Shown in pieces: positions 34,120 through 47,397 of a DNA stretch of 64,000 bases. The DNA is from Ulva prolifera. Taxonomy: Eukaryota; Chlorophyta; Ulvophyceae; Ulvales; Ulvaceae. Both the position numbers and the translations under genes were made by a program. The stretch is from contig CM041203.1 of NCBI GenBank assembly GCA_023078555.1, forward strand, positions 1,569,481 through 1,633,480, read 5' to 3'. Within the stretch, counting starts at the first letter, position 1. Each line of letters starts with the position of its first letter. The notes below the pieces were generated by a model. That model was not told the origin of the DNA, made no database searches, and worked only from the letters and a program-made list of their open reading frames with translations.

Positions 34120-36058
34120 CTGCGGTGGGATGTCCAGGACCTGTGATCGCCATGTAACTGAGCATCAACCAGTGAGCTTTCTGCCTCAAGCGGTACAGCA
34201 CCTGGCGGGCGGGTGCTGTAGAGCCGAGATCCAGATGAGCAGGGGGTTCGTGTACACGGCGAGGTGGCAGTGTCTGCAGCAGACCTGGTCTCGTCCGATA
34301 GACCCGCGAGCTTGCATGCAGTCAGCCCCTGGGAGTGCTGGCTCAACTGAGCTAGCTCGCTCGAGGCCATTGATGGACATGGTGCGGATATACGGGCCGT
34401 GCGTATGCTGTGAAGTCCCTTTCGGATTTCCTTCGGTGTTGGAGGCAGGGACGGCGGAAAACCACCTGGGAACGTTCTTTCGTTAGGTAAGGGCTGGCAC
34501 CGCTGGGTCACTGAGCCACTCCCGACCATGTGATCATGGTCATGCAGGGATAGGCCTGCAGCGTCCTCGCGAGCCATGCAGCACACCAACTGTCTCGACG
34601 CAGACTCTATCAACAGCTCTTCGCTACAGTGTCTGCAAATGCGATGTAGCTGTAGGCGACGCAGATCGAATGGTTGCTTCCACGCTGACATTCACGTCGA
34701 ATTGGCGACACGTCGGACAGCTGTTTTGAAAACACTTGCGCACCGGCAAGCACGGTAAGCGTCCTCGGCACCGTGGTTACGCGACAACATCACGTTTGTA
34801 GCAATGTTGACTGGTTCTGGGTATCGCTGGCCCACGCCACGCACCGATTGTCCTGTCTACCGTGCTGCAGGTACCACATGTACTTTGACCGGCGTGCAAG
34901 GGACCCGACAGGTGAAGCTGCAATATTAAGAGGACACGGATAGTAGATATGACTAGAAGCTCAAATACTCAGTGCAGGCGCGGATGTATATCGGATGACG
35001 AAGATAGCGACCTCAGCACTAGCGGGCGAGACGCAGTTGTGCAACAAGCGCAGCCTCGCAGCTGCAGCCCCGCTGCTGCGCACATCCTGGGTATCAGCGA
35101 TTGGCCGAAGGTTGCATTAGCCCTGCGAGACATGCGAATTCATAAGCTGCAGGATGGTGTGGCCCCGCGAACGCCTTGCAACAAGGACCTTGTTATCGAG
35201 CACGCATGATCATCCAGCAGCGCTCATTGAACACCACCTCCCGGTGTGCGGCAGAAACCGGATCACATCAGAAGCGATGCCAGCACCTGCTTCCTCGTGG
35301 CGTTTTCACTGTCCAGGCTAGAACCAAACCGGTCGCGCATTGATGTGCATGCACACCCGCCTGGAAATCGCTGGAACTGCACCCGCCCAAGCCCCAAGTC
35401 TATCACATTCACCAGTAAAAGGATACATATGATGGTCCATGATCTTTCATCCTGCAGCATGCGATGTTAGCTGCCTACGGTGCTGCTCGAACGAGACAGG
35501 GGGGTGGGCACTCGGTCTGCATGCACGTCCACCGGGAGCGCGGGAGACCAGAACGCTCTGGAACACGCTTTAAAGAGTCATAGCCTGAGTAGAACAAACT
35601 GGATCGGTCTCAAGCATACTGGGCGAAACGGTGCTGCTCTAACTACGGTGCTGCTCTAACGAGACCAGCGCACAGACTGAGGCCTTGGTGGCCCGAATAA
35701 TCGACTGCCCATACCTGACTCCTGATACACAGAGATTTACGTCGATACTGGTGGTCATATGTGTATCGCGCGGTTCTTGCACATGGGACGGTCATCCCAA
35801 GCGCCGCGTTGACTGTTGAAACACACGGTCTGCAACACTGCAGCTGGAAAACATAGATACGCAGCTTGGCGCATGAACAGATTATGCGCAGCACAACATA
35901 AAAAAATGAACGTGCACTCCAGGTCGCCGTCTGCCGATTGCAACAGCGCATGTGTCGACAGGTGCCCCGCACGTCGCCCCGCGGGGCTGCAGTCGCCTTC
36001 CTCCAGGCGGCAACATCGACCAAACACAGGCGTGCATCGTGCAGGAGGTGTGGAGTGC

Positions 36059-38801
36059 ATGGGTCAGTTTGCGCGGGACATCATCACCAATCTCGGCATG
36101 GACGACAGCTTCTTTGTGGTGGACCTCGGCCGTCTGTGCCGCCTCCACCAGGCACGCCTCCACGCACTCTCCTCTCAGAGCCTCACGAAGGGAAGCATCC
36201 CCTTCAGTTGCACTGCCATGCTCGTGGGCCTGCATGCCGCTTCAGCTACTCGTGATCAGGCCGCTTCTCGGCAGCTGTTGACCGCCTCGTGCAGCGCAAC
36301 ATGTACTACATAGTATGCAGCTATAGCTCGGCGCCTATCTGAGCAGATAACGCTAGCTCTGCGGAGGTGTATGTATGCTGCACATGTGTATTTGCCTGAT
36401 TGCATAGCCGTGTTCATTGGGACATTGACCACTCCGAAATCCGGGACCACATGTGCTGGGAAGCTTGCACGGGCCTCTGGAGGCGGCAACCTTTGCTTCG
36501 CTTGAAGGAATTGTCCCAACCGTGGTGCACTCGACCTGATTTTCACCGCTCCTGCGCTTATCCCCCGTCCCAGTCACACACCTGCACGCCGCCCATCAGC
36601 TGTGTCATCTCGGCCGCCATGTCACGCACAGGAATGGATCCCGCAAGCACAACCATATGACTTCCCATGCAACAAACACGTGCGTCCGCGAAGCTGCGCG
36701 ACCATGCATGTGCGGACCACATGCCACCATGCATCCAGGCGTTTGTTTCGGCAATGCCCCGCGTGCGGCCACACTACGCCGTCAAGTGCAACCCTGACCC
36801 CGTCATGCTGCGCGTGCTGGCCGCGCTGGGCGCCGGGTTTGACTGCGCGTCGGCAGGGGAGGTGCAGGCGGCGCTCCAGGCCGGGGCGGGCCCAGAGGAC
36901 ATCATTCTCGCGCAGGCCTGCAAGCGGCCGGTGGATCTGCGCGTGGCCGCGGCGTCCAACGTCCGGGTGTGGCTCCCCCGCCCCTCTGTTGTGGCCCAGA
37001 TGAGATCGACCCCGGTCAATTTTGCGGCATATTCGCAGTGACTCCGATCGTGTTGTGCTGAATCGTGTGCCCAGACGTGCGGGGCCGCCATCGCGGCAGG
37101 TAGCTGTACCCATGTAGCAGAACCCTGATGCGCCGCGGGGTGCATATGCATGCATGTATGCATGCATGCGCCACTTCATGGGTAGCCTCTGCTCGCCGTC
37201 TACACCGAGACAGCTCATGCCCCCACCTTCCCTGCACCTGCCTCAACCAAATCCGCCAAGATGCCAACTAGTTCAAGTCGTCAGATAAGCCGCAACTCTG
37301 GTGGTGCACTGAAGCAAGGGCTGCGCATGCAGCTGACGACGTTTGATTGCGAGAGTGAGCTGGACAAGATCGCAGAGGCCTGGCCCGCCGCACATGTCGT
37401 GCTGCGCATCCGCGCCGACGACCCGACCGCGGACATCCCGCTCAGCAGCAAGTTCGGCGCCGACCCTGCCGACGACGCCCCGGCGCTGCTCGCCGCCGCG
37501 GCGCTCCGCGGCCTCTCCGTTGCTGGTGTGGCCTTCCATGTCGGCAGCGGCAGCCACGACGCGTCCGCGTACGCGCGCGCGATCCACCTCGCGCGGGCGG
37601 TGTTTGATCGCGCCGCGGCGCTCGGCATGTGCCCATGGGTCGTGGACATCGGCGGCGGGTTCTTCGGGCGGTTCGGCAGCGACGGCCGGGTGGACATGAA
37701 GGAGGTGGGGGCGGCGGTGAGTGCGGCACTGGAGGCGGCGTTCCCTGTGGCGGAGTGGCCGGGCCTGAGAGTGATCGCGGAGCCGGGGCGCTACTTCGCA
37801 GAGGCCTGCGGCACGGAGTTTGCGTTTGTGCACACCGTGAAGGAGTCCGCGAATGGGAGGCAGTACTATCTCACTGACGGTGCGGCGCCGCTGCCTCGAA
37901 GCTTGTTCTTCTTTCGTATCTGTGAACGAGAATCAGGGACAGCGGTTTCATGTGCCTGAGGGCGGCGGATCTGGGGGGTGGAAGCGACGGGCATCGCCGC
38001 ATGCATGCCACCTCTGGGAAAGAAAGTGCAGGAGGCATCGCGGCTGCGGCCAGGGGGGAGAGGGCTGCAGGTCCTCATGTGCCAGCAGATATGTGTCTGT
38101 TTGAGACATCTCGTATGCACCACGCCACCCAGTGGACGCTCAGCACTGGAGGTTGTATGTGACTGGTTCTGATACAGCGATTTGCCGGAAAAGAGACTCA
38201 GAAAACTGCACTTACTTTGAGCATTCACTCGAGCACACCGCCCAGGTTAATAAAATTGAGGCTGGGAGATGACGGTCTGCATGATCTGGACGCTATTGTG
38301 CACCGCACCACTGCAACCACTGCACCCACCACAATCGCCATCACCGCCGCATGCATGCATGCAGGCCTGCATGGATCGTTTGCCGTCCTCGGCACCGGCC
38401 GCCTCCGCGCCAAGGCCCACATCCTCCGCGGCCCCCACCTCCCGCGCCCCGCGCCGGAGCAGACGGCCGCCCGCGTGCCCAGCACCGTGTTTGGGCCGAC
38501 ATGCGACAGCTGGGACCGCATCATGCATGAGGTGCCGATGCCGCTGCTGCGGCGCGGCGACTGGCTGCAGTTCCCGGACCGCGGCGCTTACAGCCTCGCC
38601 CTCGCGTCGGCTTTCAACGGCATCAGCGCCGCGGAGGCGCCGCTGTTCTATGTGTGGAGTGACTTCCCGGTGGCGGGGAGCGCAGAGGGGGCGGTGGTGT
38701 TGAGAAGGGGCTGTGTGGCCAGAGGGGGCGCGGCAGGGGTGCCGGAGCGGCAGCTGTGCCTGCTCTCCACACCTGCAGACCTCGGCTTACTTCCACAATG
38801 A
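36059..38801 (+). CDS. Ornithine decarboxylase
   Basis: PLP-dependent decarboxylase producing putrescine, the first step of polyamine synthesis. Model: join(36059..36151,36739..36966,37333..37879,38365..38801), 434 residues, all phases consistent. Motifs: MDDSFFVVDLG; RPHYAVKCNPDPVMLRVLAA with the PLP lysine; GFDCASAGEVQ; SVAGVAFHVGSGSHD; WVVDIGGGF; RVIAEPGRYFAEACGTEF; VFGPTCDSWDRI with the active-site Cys; WLQFPDRGAYS. This is the eukaryotic group IV type rather than bacterial lysA. Intron 1 appears to use a GC donor (CAG|GCACGC at 36152); with it the spacing to the YAVKCN motif equals that of animal enzymes. The C-terminal 50 residues after FYVWSDFPVAG are atypical, and the last exon might be spliced again. 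The frame is open upstream of 36059, so a longer N-terminus is possible. Confidence 0.93.
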
Positions 38802-39102
38802 GAACATGGGGGTTCAGCAGCACGATCAGAAGCTAGATCTGAGACTTGAGGGGTGAGACTGCAGGTATGCCACATGTACCTGCTGTATCGGTCGCTGATG
38901 AGGTGACTCTGCTGGAGGCGGCCAGCTGGGCCCAGTTCTGTGGGAATCTGTGGACCGGTCCTCACACAGATTCAAGCAGACCTGTTGGTCTGTCATGTTG
39001 CTGGCCTTCATGGAAGGATGCACTGGAGCCGGCTGATTTGAATGCTACACCTGGGGCGCTGAGTCCCGAACACGGGACAGACGCATTGGAGCATATTCAT
39101 TG

Positions 39103-39153
39103 TAAAGTGAATCTGGATTTACCGAGCCGTATCCTGAAGAGGAAATTGACATC
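39103..39153 (-). repeat. Dispersed short repeat, copy 2 (inverted)
   Basis: The complement reads TTCAGGATACGGCTCGGTAA then ATCCAGATTCACTT, matching copy 1 at 31965 in order and spacing. It lies just downstream of the ornithine decarboxylase stop. Confidence 0.7.
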
Positions 39154-41402
39154 TTGTGATTGTAAGATGGATTCGCTGTTCATTGTGACTTCTGTTTTGC
39201 GAGTCAGTGTTCGTCTAGATGCATGAGCTGCTGTCGCTTGGCTGGCTTCTGCTGACTTGATGTCCATGGATCTCGTGAAGCGTGTTAAAAATAACGTGAG
39301 ACGTTACACCAGGCCAGGTGACTGAGGCCGGAAGTCAGCGACGCCTGAGCCACTGCTGGCAACAGCACTTTGCCCCTCAACTGTGTGTGCAGCGCCAGTA
39401 GGTATCTGTCCCTCCTACAGTGTTGCAATGGTCCCCAGCCGCATGGAGAGCAGGCATGCCATCAATCAGAGGTCTCATGGCTGGTCGTGGGAGAGGCGCA
39501 GGCTTTGACATGCGAATTTGAGAGCAGGCCCTGGCAGAAGGAGCACAATGCAGCTAGCAATGCAGAGCCTGGATCCAGCGCTGATTGCTCAAGGTCTGTG
39601 GAGATCAGTTTTCAGGGACGTGTGAAATTCGAGGCAAGTAGACCCTCTCAGGTAACAAGCATGGCAGTGAACAGCTGCGCAGTAAATCGTGATGAAGCGG
39701 GAACGGCTGGGCCATCGCATCGGAAAGGCTTTGCCATCTTTCGGAGTCCTGCTGAGGTTCCGTAGCCACAGGATCTGTTTGGCGCGTATTCCGTGCAGAT
39801 TGACGAAGAGGCTGCATACTGAACTGGTTTCGATGCATATTTACAGATGCAGCGACGTCCATGCTGCTTCATTCGGCGTTTCAGTGCGTGGTCTGCAGAG
39901 ATCGCAGGTGTTAATTGCGGAAGCTCTAAGTAGCTAGAAAGTTCGGCGCAAGGCCTAGCATTGACGCCTTTGAAAGAAACTTAGATGTCCGTTTCTGATT
40001 TCGGTAAGTAGCGGGATGGCAGCCGGCCCTCTCGAGAGGAGAGGAATCATGCAAGCATCGCTGTCGGGTCAAGGTTACGCACTATCCCACCAGTGAGTAC
40101 GCGATCGATGCGACCAAACTCCCCGACGCTTTGCAATTTGCTCCAAGCAGCCCGTTCAGCGCGATGCTCGAGGTATGCACAATTCATGGACGTGGCAAGG
40201 CGAGGGACACTGCGGGCAGCCTGCTTGATTTGAACCGCACTGCCACCAAGCAAAGGCTGAGTGTCGCGATTGTGTATATTGCTGTAATTTTTTGATCATT
40301 GTACATCGTTCGCTGAAAAGAAGAAGGGGCTTGACGTTCAGGAAAAGCGTAGCGAAAACGAGCATTCACGTACCAATCTTTGTCCACAGGCCCTGCTCCT
40401 CACATGTGAATACGATGTATAGTAGCCGCATCGGAACTTTGCACAATTGAGATTGCATGTCATGATTTCAACTGTCGCATGTTGTTTGCAGCCCGCGCAG
40501 TTTTTGAATAACATAAGGGGCCAAGAGTGGACACCATCGACATTTTCAGTGTACATAGCTTCCAAATCCAAATCATCGAATGTGATACGGTCATACCACC
40601 AGGAAAACAGGCGATCCCATCAGAACTCGCAACTTAAGCCTGGTTGGGCAGGATTAGTACTGGGCTGAGTGATCTCCTGGGAATCCCCTGTGCTGTATCG
40701 CTTTTGCAGCACAGCACAGTTTTGCTCCCTGATGATCCTCTTAGCTTTCATTCTTGCCAGCATAGCAAAGCACAATAATTTCGCTTGTAGCCGAACACCA
40801 ACCTGCATACCTTGCACAAATGGCACAAATGGCCATGTGGCACCACGCCACAAGGCTGGTGATACAGGCTCGTGTGGTATTGACAACTCCTCTCGACCAC
40901 GTCCCAATACAACCAACGACCCAATCACTCCCAAAACTCGACTGCCACAGCCATCTGTGTCACACCCACCGACCACGTCTACAAAGCAGTCAGGAATCAT
41001 GACGTTTCACGCTTGAAGCTCGTTGCATCCTCCCACATAGTGACCCCTCAATACGGCGTGTTGAACTGTTCTGATACTGTGATACGATATTGGTGACTTG
41101 AGGTGTTGAGATGGCATGTAGTCTTGACCCTGATGCTTTGGTGTCAGCAGCCGTGTTCTGCCGAGCCATGCGTGCAGGGCGGTCATGAGGGGTCGTCGCA
41201 ACTCCGGGGACCATCTGCCAGTGTCCACCACTTTTTAATTGCCTGTCCACCGTATGGCCTCTACACCACAAACAAACATCAGGACTCCGGCCTCATACTA
41301 CAGATCTAATGCAGAAGCAGCTACGTGGCTTGGACCCGACAGCCTCATGTAGCAGCCGCAGCTGGCACAGCCGCATCGAGCGCTTGCACCTCCAACCGGC
41401 AG

Positions 41403-41433
<31 letters not shown>
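41403..41433. repeat. Poly-C tract, 31 bases
   Basis: Thirty-one consecutive C residues in a region with no gene. Confidence 0.97.
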
Positions 41434-41434
<1 letters not shown>

Positions 41435-43746
41435 CAGTATGCCTGAATGCGTAGCCACCAAGCCGAGCGCTGCCCAGCGCCACCAAGCTCATCGCTGCCT
41501 TCGAGCAAGAGGTGTGTTCATTGACACAGCGCACTCACGCATGTCTAGCACATTTGAACGAGGTCTACGAGCCCTATCGCACGCAGGGCCTGGACAACCC
41601 GGATGAACAGCGCCCGTTTGGCAGTTCCAGTGCCCAGCACGGTCCCGCGCACACATCTGCACACATACGCTTGTTGCCTGCAGCGCACTGCAGCCGACGC
41701 ACGGAGGCTGTGGCTGCAGCCTGAAGCGGGTGCGAATGTCGATGCAGCCACGGCGACCGTTCGACTGGTGGCCGCGGCGCGCCATGGCTTCGGCGCCTGC
41801 AGAGGGGGTCTCAGGGTTTTGACACTCCACAGAATCCCCACCCCCACCACCTGCTGGTGCGATATATCTGAACGTGGTACAAGGACAAAGTTGTGGGGGG
41901 GAGGTAATACCGCCGGGATGACGTACAAGAACACCAACACCACCGCCATCAGCGGATGCAGGCACAGCTGGCGTTTGTATGTGTGGTGAGCCAGCATGAG
42001 TTGGTGATGGCTGTGGAGGAACGGGAGGTCTGGCCGGTGGGGCTGTGCCTGGCGGGGGTTGACATGAAGCGGGTCATACGCGGTGACCGACTCGAACGGT
42101 ATCGGCAGCGCAGGTTCACAGCCATGTAAACACAGCAATTCTCGCGCTTGCGTCGCAGCTGCTTTTGTGCGGCATGCAGTGGGCGGTGATATGGAAGCCT
42201 CATACAGATTCCATGAGCTCAGGCTGTTACATGACAGACCACCAGGTAGACTGCTGTCACAAAGAGTGCACTCAAAAACCCACTTCACACAGGGTCGGAA
42301 AACACCAGCTCAGGCTAGATCACCCTGGATCACTGTCTTTGGTATGAAGTGTAGCAACGCTCCTCGATTATAGCACTGACAACTCGTCCACCGGCCCATC
42401 GAAGCCATGAGTGAGATGACTTCCGCATGATGGTGCCTGTTGTTCAGGGGCCAGAGATGTGTATCGTGCCTGGGATGTCCAAGCTGAGAATGTCAGAGTG
42501 CGCACAAGCGGACTGGGAATGTATAGAGAAAGCGGCATGGAATTCAATCATATGGGCGTCCTGCGTGCGTGCCATCTGCGGCATGCTTCATCGGGCACAT
42601 TGTGGACGATACAAGATATGACGGGGGGCTAGAGTGTATGCAATCGAAGGATCTATCTCGGAGATATGTTCCGAGGAGGTAGCTGTCGTGGTAGCACTCT
42701 CGGGCGGGTCTGGCCAGGACAGGTCCTTGTGGGTGATGGTCGCTAGCACTTCAACCTTCCGACGGACTCTGCGGGAGCGAGTCACGTTGCCATAGACATC
42801 CGTTACGGAACTGACTGCATGTATGCATGCCACGAACGCCCAACCCTCGATGAGCAAGGTGCAGCAATGAAGTTGATGAATCTGGCATCGAGCAAGCGGG
42901 GCCCACGCATGACCCGTCATTAGGCAGGAAGGCCTCAAAGCCCAGAGTTGCTCAGCACTCCTGCGTATCAGCCTATTGGACTGAAAGATCCTGGCCGGTA
43001 CGTCGCGCATGTGCTACGAGCTGCGGTTCTGAAGGCAGTTGGCCTTGCATACATTACGTCGTGGGGATGGTGTGAACTGAAAGGTTCCTGTTATCGGACC
43101 TTACAAATCCTCGAGACGCTGAATCTGGTAGTATCTGTAGCCATACACTGAAGCTGCCGCTTATGGCAGGTCTCCGCTGACGACGACTTTTGCGCCAGAG
43201 GCGAATCTAGCTGCTCGGGAGTAAATTGGCTAGGGACGCGTGCACTTCTTGCAATCAGACACACCAGGGCCCCGTCACATCAAAGAGGCGCTCGTAAGGT
43301 GCTGTCGCCTGTTCGCTGATCCGTTCATCACAACGACGATTGCCGATAAGTACACCAGCAGGCAGTGAATAGAAGCCAATCCCGGGAGAACCGTCCAACC
43401 CGAATGACCTCAGAGTTGTGCAGAAATGGCTGAGATCGGAGCCGTACTTCAGGATCCCACGCAGGCTGTACGCTGCTCCCTGTGCCACTGCATTGGACCT
43501 GGTCTGTACTCCGCTGTACAGTGCCACAGCCTGAGTACTCACCCCCGTCCAGTGCACCCGAACTTGAATATAGGGAATTTTGCCCTGTGTGGTGTGGCAG
43601 GTGCAAGCACATCCACTGCCGTGTGCACCTGAGCTGGATCAATTACCTGTGCATGCATATGCACTGCCACAGTTCTTTCAACGCTAGACATTCCCTCACG
43701 GCATGAACGGCGAAGCCTTGGCCTGACACGGGTCTCTTCGATGTAG

Positions 43747-46700
43747 GTGAACATTGCCTTTGGCCCACCATTCCCAGAGCTGGTTCCACAAGACCCCAAC
43801 ACTGGACTGCGCCTGGGAGGACAGTACGACAAGGAGCCCAGGCGCTTCGTGTTCAAAAAAGCACACCTGTCGCGCGAGGACTTCCGCATCTTCGACCAGC
43901 GTTCAGGGCAACTCGTATGCGTCTCCCATCACTATGGGAAGAACCCGTATGAGAGCCTCGACCCGATGGGTCTCGTGCACAACCCACAAACACACCATGG
44001 CATGCTCGGGGAAATGGAGTCACTCTGCCATGTCACCGGTGCGCCACGTACTGTGCAGCATTCCTGCCTGCTAAAGCATAGTCTTGTGCACATCGCACGA
44101 TCCGACCTGTGCGGGTCGATCTGTTTGCTGCTCCTGCATGCACAGCGGACACACTGCTGTCATGTGGTAGCGTGGAGCCAGGCTCAAGCGTGTTCTTGCA
44201 CCCACACCATCACCGACTACTCCGCCTCATATTATTCTAATTATTCTAAGTCAAACTGGCCGTTCAGCAGCGTTGGTTGAGGCTGTGGCTTGAATCGACC
44301 AGTGGCCATTATCGAACTGCCAGCATGTGTGGCTCAATGCCTTGGTGATCTGCCATGCAACGGCCTGAGGTCATGGCATTCGGCCTTGTACGTGGCGCGT
44401 ATCCCCCTGTTCACCTGGTGGAAGGCCTCGGTCACATGCCGTGCTGCATGAGCAGACCCCGCAGCAACACAAACCCCCGTAGAGCATACCTAACCTACGC
44501 CACGTTTGGTCGGGCGAGGTGTCCAACCACCACATTTCCATGATGTATCTATCCTGCGCATCTACAAACGGCAACATCCAGCAGCCGACTTGGGTGTGCA
44601 GGTTACATGGGGATGCCAAGCTTCAAGGTCCGACCGAAGAAAGTCAGCATGCACGGCCGCCAGCAGGCCATCTACCCCCGCACAGGTGAGACGATGTTCA
44701 CCATGGCCAAGGTCTCCCGCATCAAGACCCTCAGCCTGCGCCACAACCTCGAGGTCTGCATCGGCGACAAGGACGACGAGGTGCCGCCCCCCCCGCGCTG
44801 TGCCTCCGTAATCACCTGTCACAGAAAGCAGTGCACATTGACGGACCATACCTCCCTGACAGATCGTCGAATCCTGTCTATGTGACCCAGTCTAGATATA
44901 AGTACGCTTACGTTGTGGTGGGCACCCCCAGCTGCGCCGCCATCGCAGACTGTGGTGCATCACCTGTCCAGCATAGCATGGGTCACAAGGATCTGATGAA
45001 GCCGACGAAGGTGGAGGGCACCGCGGGACCCACCTGTGCAGCCTGGCTCGTGAGGCCTGGTGCAGGGTCAGTCTGCTTGCTGTTCCTGATCCCTGTGAGA
45101 GCAATCTGCAGCCACAGCCGCATTCGCGGTGGCGCTCGCGCACACGTTGTTCTACGCCCGTGCTGCTGCAGTGCAGGAGCGGAGTTGTGGGCATGTTCGT
45201 GTGTGAACTGTTTCATGACAACGCCCCGCTCCGCATCTGTCGTCCCGTTGATTCGGAGTTGTCAGTGTCCTTTCAGGATACGGTTCCGTAAATTTGAGGT
45301 TGCTTTACACGCTCACCGGCGCGATTGTCCATGCGTGGGCATGATGCTGCGTCAGCGCGGCTAGTTGCACCCTGTGGTGGGTGCGCACCGCAATGTGTGG
45401 CCATACCTACTGCAGCTCTGGAGGGCCGCGCATGAACCGCGCAGGGATCAGTAGCGCTCGCCCTGGACTGCCCACCTCCTCCCTTCTGCCTGCTTCCCTG
45501 CAGCATCACAGCGCTCAAGACAGCGCGCCCGGCTGCTGCAGCCCAGAGCTCGCGCCACTGCCTCTGCAGCGGCTGAGGCACACATCGGGCAGTGATGATG
45601 AAGGCACAAGGACACGGGCCATAGCACGGCAGAGCAGCACATCACACGCTTCAGCGTTGTATTGAAAATCAAGCTTAAGCAGCACTCCGACGATCCATCC
45701 AGATTCACTCATTCAGCCCATAGCTGGGTGATGGTGCGGTGCAGCTGTGGCCGTGGGTGTGCGGTGATGGTGGTGGTGGTGGTGCAGGAGTACATCGTGG
45801 AGGCTGACATGATGGGCCGCACGCTGAACGTGCGCAACAGCAAGGGCGAGACCGTCGCCTTTGCCGCCAAGTCGACCAAGGCGCTCATCAAGACGCAGGT
45901 ATGGCGCGACGAGAGGAGGACCACCCCTCTGACCTCATGCTTGTTTGCAGGGTGTGTCTAATTACGTAATCTGCGAAATCAACGGTCTGAGATCTGCCGC
46001 GCCGGTGTCGATTCGCTCCTGATTGTTGAGTCGGTGCGTAGGCCGCGCCCGACCTGCTCAGGCAGACTCCTATACGCCCCGATGGTCATGCGGGAATGGT
46101 CATGCGGGCAGCGTCACGGAGAGCAACAGTAGACCCTGCGCCATGGCTCAGTGTCTACATGCCATGTCTTTATCGTTCCTGAAAGTAAGTGTTACATGTT
46201 GACCCTTCAGCCGTTGAGCTTGAACCGTCCAAATTTGGCATACCTGAACCTGCCAAGACACAGTCTCACGATCCGCCTAAGACCGCGAGCCAAAGGGCAC
46301 ATTCCTGAGGTTGTGTTGGCCCTCGCGGACACGGTGCTGGCGGCAGTGGTGAGCTTGCGGTGGCCTACTGCCAGGCATCACGAAGCGTGAGGGTCCCGGC
46401 GGGCGACAGGACAGCCTCATCGGACGTGTGCCAGAAGCAGTGTATACGATGCAGTTGCACTTGTGTGCAGATACTGGGATCAGGCAGCGAGATGATTCTC
46501 GATGTTGCGCCGGGCATGGACTGGACGGCGGCGTGCGGCATCATGATGGTCACCGAGCAGGCGAGCCCCCTCCACCACCCCCCCACAGCCCCCTGCACCC
46601 TGAGCCCCCTGCACCCTGAGCCCCCTGCACCACCCCCCCACATATGCAGGCTCTGGGCCTCGCCTTTGCATGCGCCTTGCTTGGAACGCTGTGCAGGAGC

Positions 46701-47397
46701 ATCGTTGCGCGTAATGTGGCTGTTTGGAGAAGCCTCTCGGACAGTGTGGTCTTGGCCTGGCAGTGGCTGTGAGGGCACCTGCGCATGCACTGGGCTGGCC
46801 TGCGAGCCTGAGAGCTGCAGCAGATGGTCATGTTTGAGTGGGTCGTGGATTTTGTGTATGAGACATCTCTGCGCTGATTCGGGCTTGTCTAGAAGGCTGG
46901 GCTGCGGTGGCCGCAGGATGCTCTGGCGGCTTTGTGCTGACATGTGCATGGCTGCAGGTTGGAGCGCACTACCTGAAGGATCTCTTTGAGATGTTCGTGG
47001 CAGAGCCCTTCAAGGTGCGTGGCCTGCCTCTGTAGCTCGTGCATATTAGTGCCGAACACTACAGAGACCTCGGTCCGCAGCAGAAGCAGCTGCGATTTTC
47101 TGTGTGGGCGTGCCCAGTGCATCACAAGCCTATAGCAGCAAGCGCGCTGCAACAACATCGTCGTGAGGTTTTCGTGAGGCTGTCAGTCGCTGTGGCTGGA
47201 GCCTTGCAGATTACAACGGGGTAGTGAGTTCTGGGGCTGTGTGTGTGCAGGACTATGTGGTGGACCAGGCGGTCGAGGCGACAGGCACGGAGGGTCTGGT
47301 CCAGTCGGCGACGCACGTGACTCACACGGTCCAGAACTACGCCTACCACGGCCAGAACATGCACAACCAGTTCAATTATCAGAACCATCACTACTGA
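43747..47397 (+). CDS. LURP-one-related (LOR/tubby-like barrel) protein, 5' end incomplete
   Basis: LOR proteins share the beta-barrel fold of Tubby and phospholipid scramblases; their biochemical role is poorly known. Exons: 43747..44038, 44602..44780, 45788..45898, 46471..46560, 46958..47014, 47251..47397; 876 bases in phase, at least 291 residues. Motifs: RRFVFKKAHLSREDFRIFDQ, FKVRPKKVSMHGRQQAIYP, IKTLSLRHNLEVCIGDKD, YIVEADMMGRTLNVRNSKG, LGSGSEMILDVAPGMDWTAA and AHYLKDLFEMFVAEPFKDYV. The tail is Asn/Gln/His/Tyr-rich (QNMHNQFNYQNHHY). The first exon begins right after TAG with a stop just upstream in frame, so a first exon with the start codon is missing from the model. The donor after exon 4 is either GC at 46561 (preferred) or GT at 46549; both keep frame. 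Confidence 0.82.
45255..45309 (+). repeat. Dispersed short repeat, copy 3
   Basis: GGAGTTGTCAGTGTCC then TTTCAGGATACGGTTCCGTA and AATTTGAGGTTGCTTTACAC, in the intron between exons 2 and 3 of the LURP-one-related gene. It aligns with copy 1 over its whole length. Confidence 0.7.
46580..46640. repeat. CCCTGCACCCTGAG tandem repeat
   Basis: About three copies of the unit CCCTGCACCCTGAGCCC in the intron after exon 4 of the LURP-one-related gene. Confidence 0.85.

Larger units (their letters stand above)
32708..36058. other. Intergenic region with hairpins and gene debris
   Basis: Upstream of paralogue B and of ornithine decarboxylase. I find no intact gene. It contains two hairpins near 33.70 kb, a large nested hairpin at 34.03-34.12 kb, and a stretch at 33425-33525 similar to the 3' end of the ornithine decarboxylase gene. 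Open frames at 34056-34691 (minus) and 33791-34081 (plus) have no recognisable motif. Confidence 0.45.
38802..43746. other. Long region without a supported gene
   Basis: I see no gene I can name in almost 5 kb. Some minus-strand frames look less random than the rest: 40184-40387 with a hydrophobic TAIYTIATLSLCLVAV segment; 40620-41000 with FAMLARMKAKRIIREQ; 42588-43010 with RVRRKVEVLATITHKDLSW; and 43255-43557 with SLRGILKYGSDLSHF. No splice chain could be built. The upstream exon of the LURP-one-related gene is expected in the last part. Confidence 0.4.

Noticed and set aside
36739-38801. Diaminopimelate decarboxylase as an alternative for the decarboxylase gene
   Set aside because: VFGPTCDSWDRI and the short N-terminus fit eukaryotic ornithine decarboxylase; lysA-type motifs are absent.
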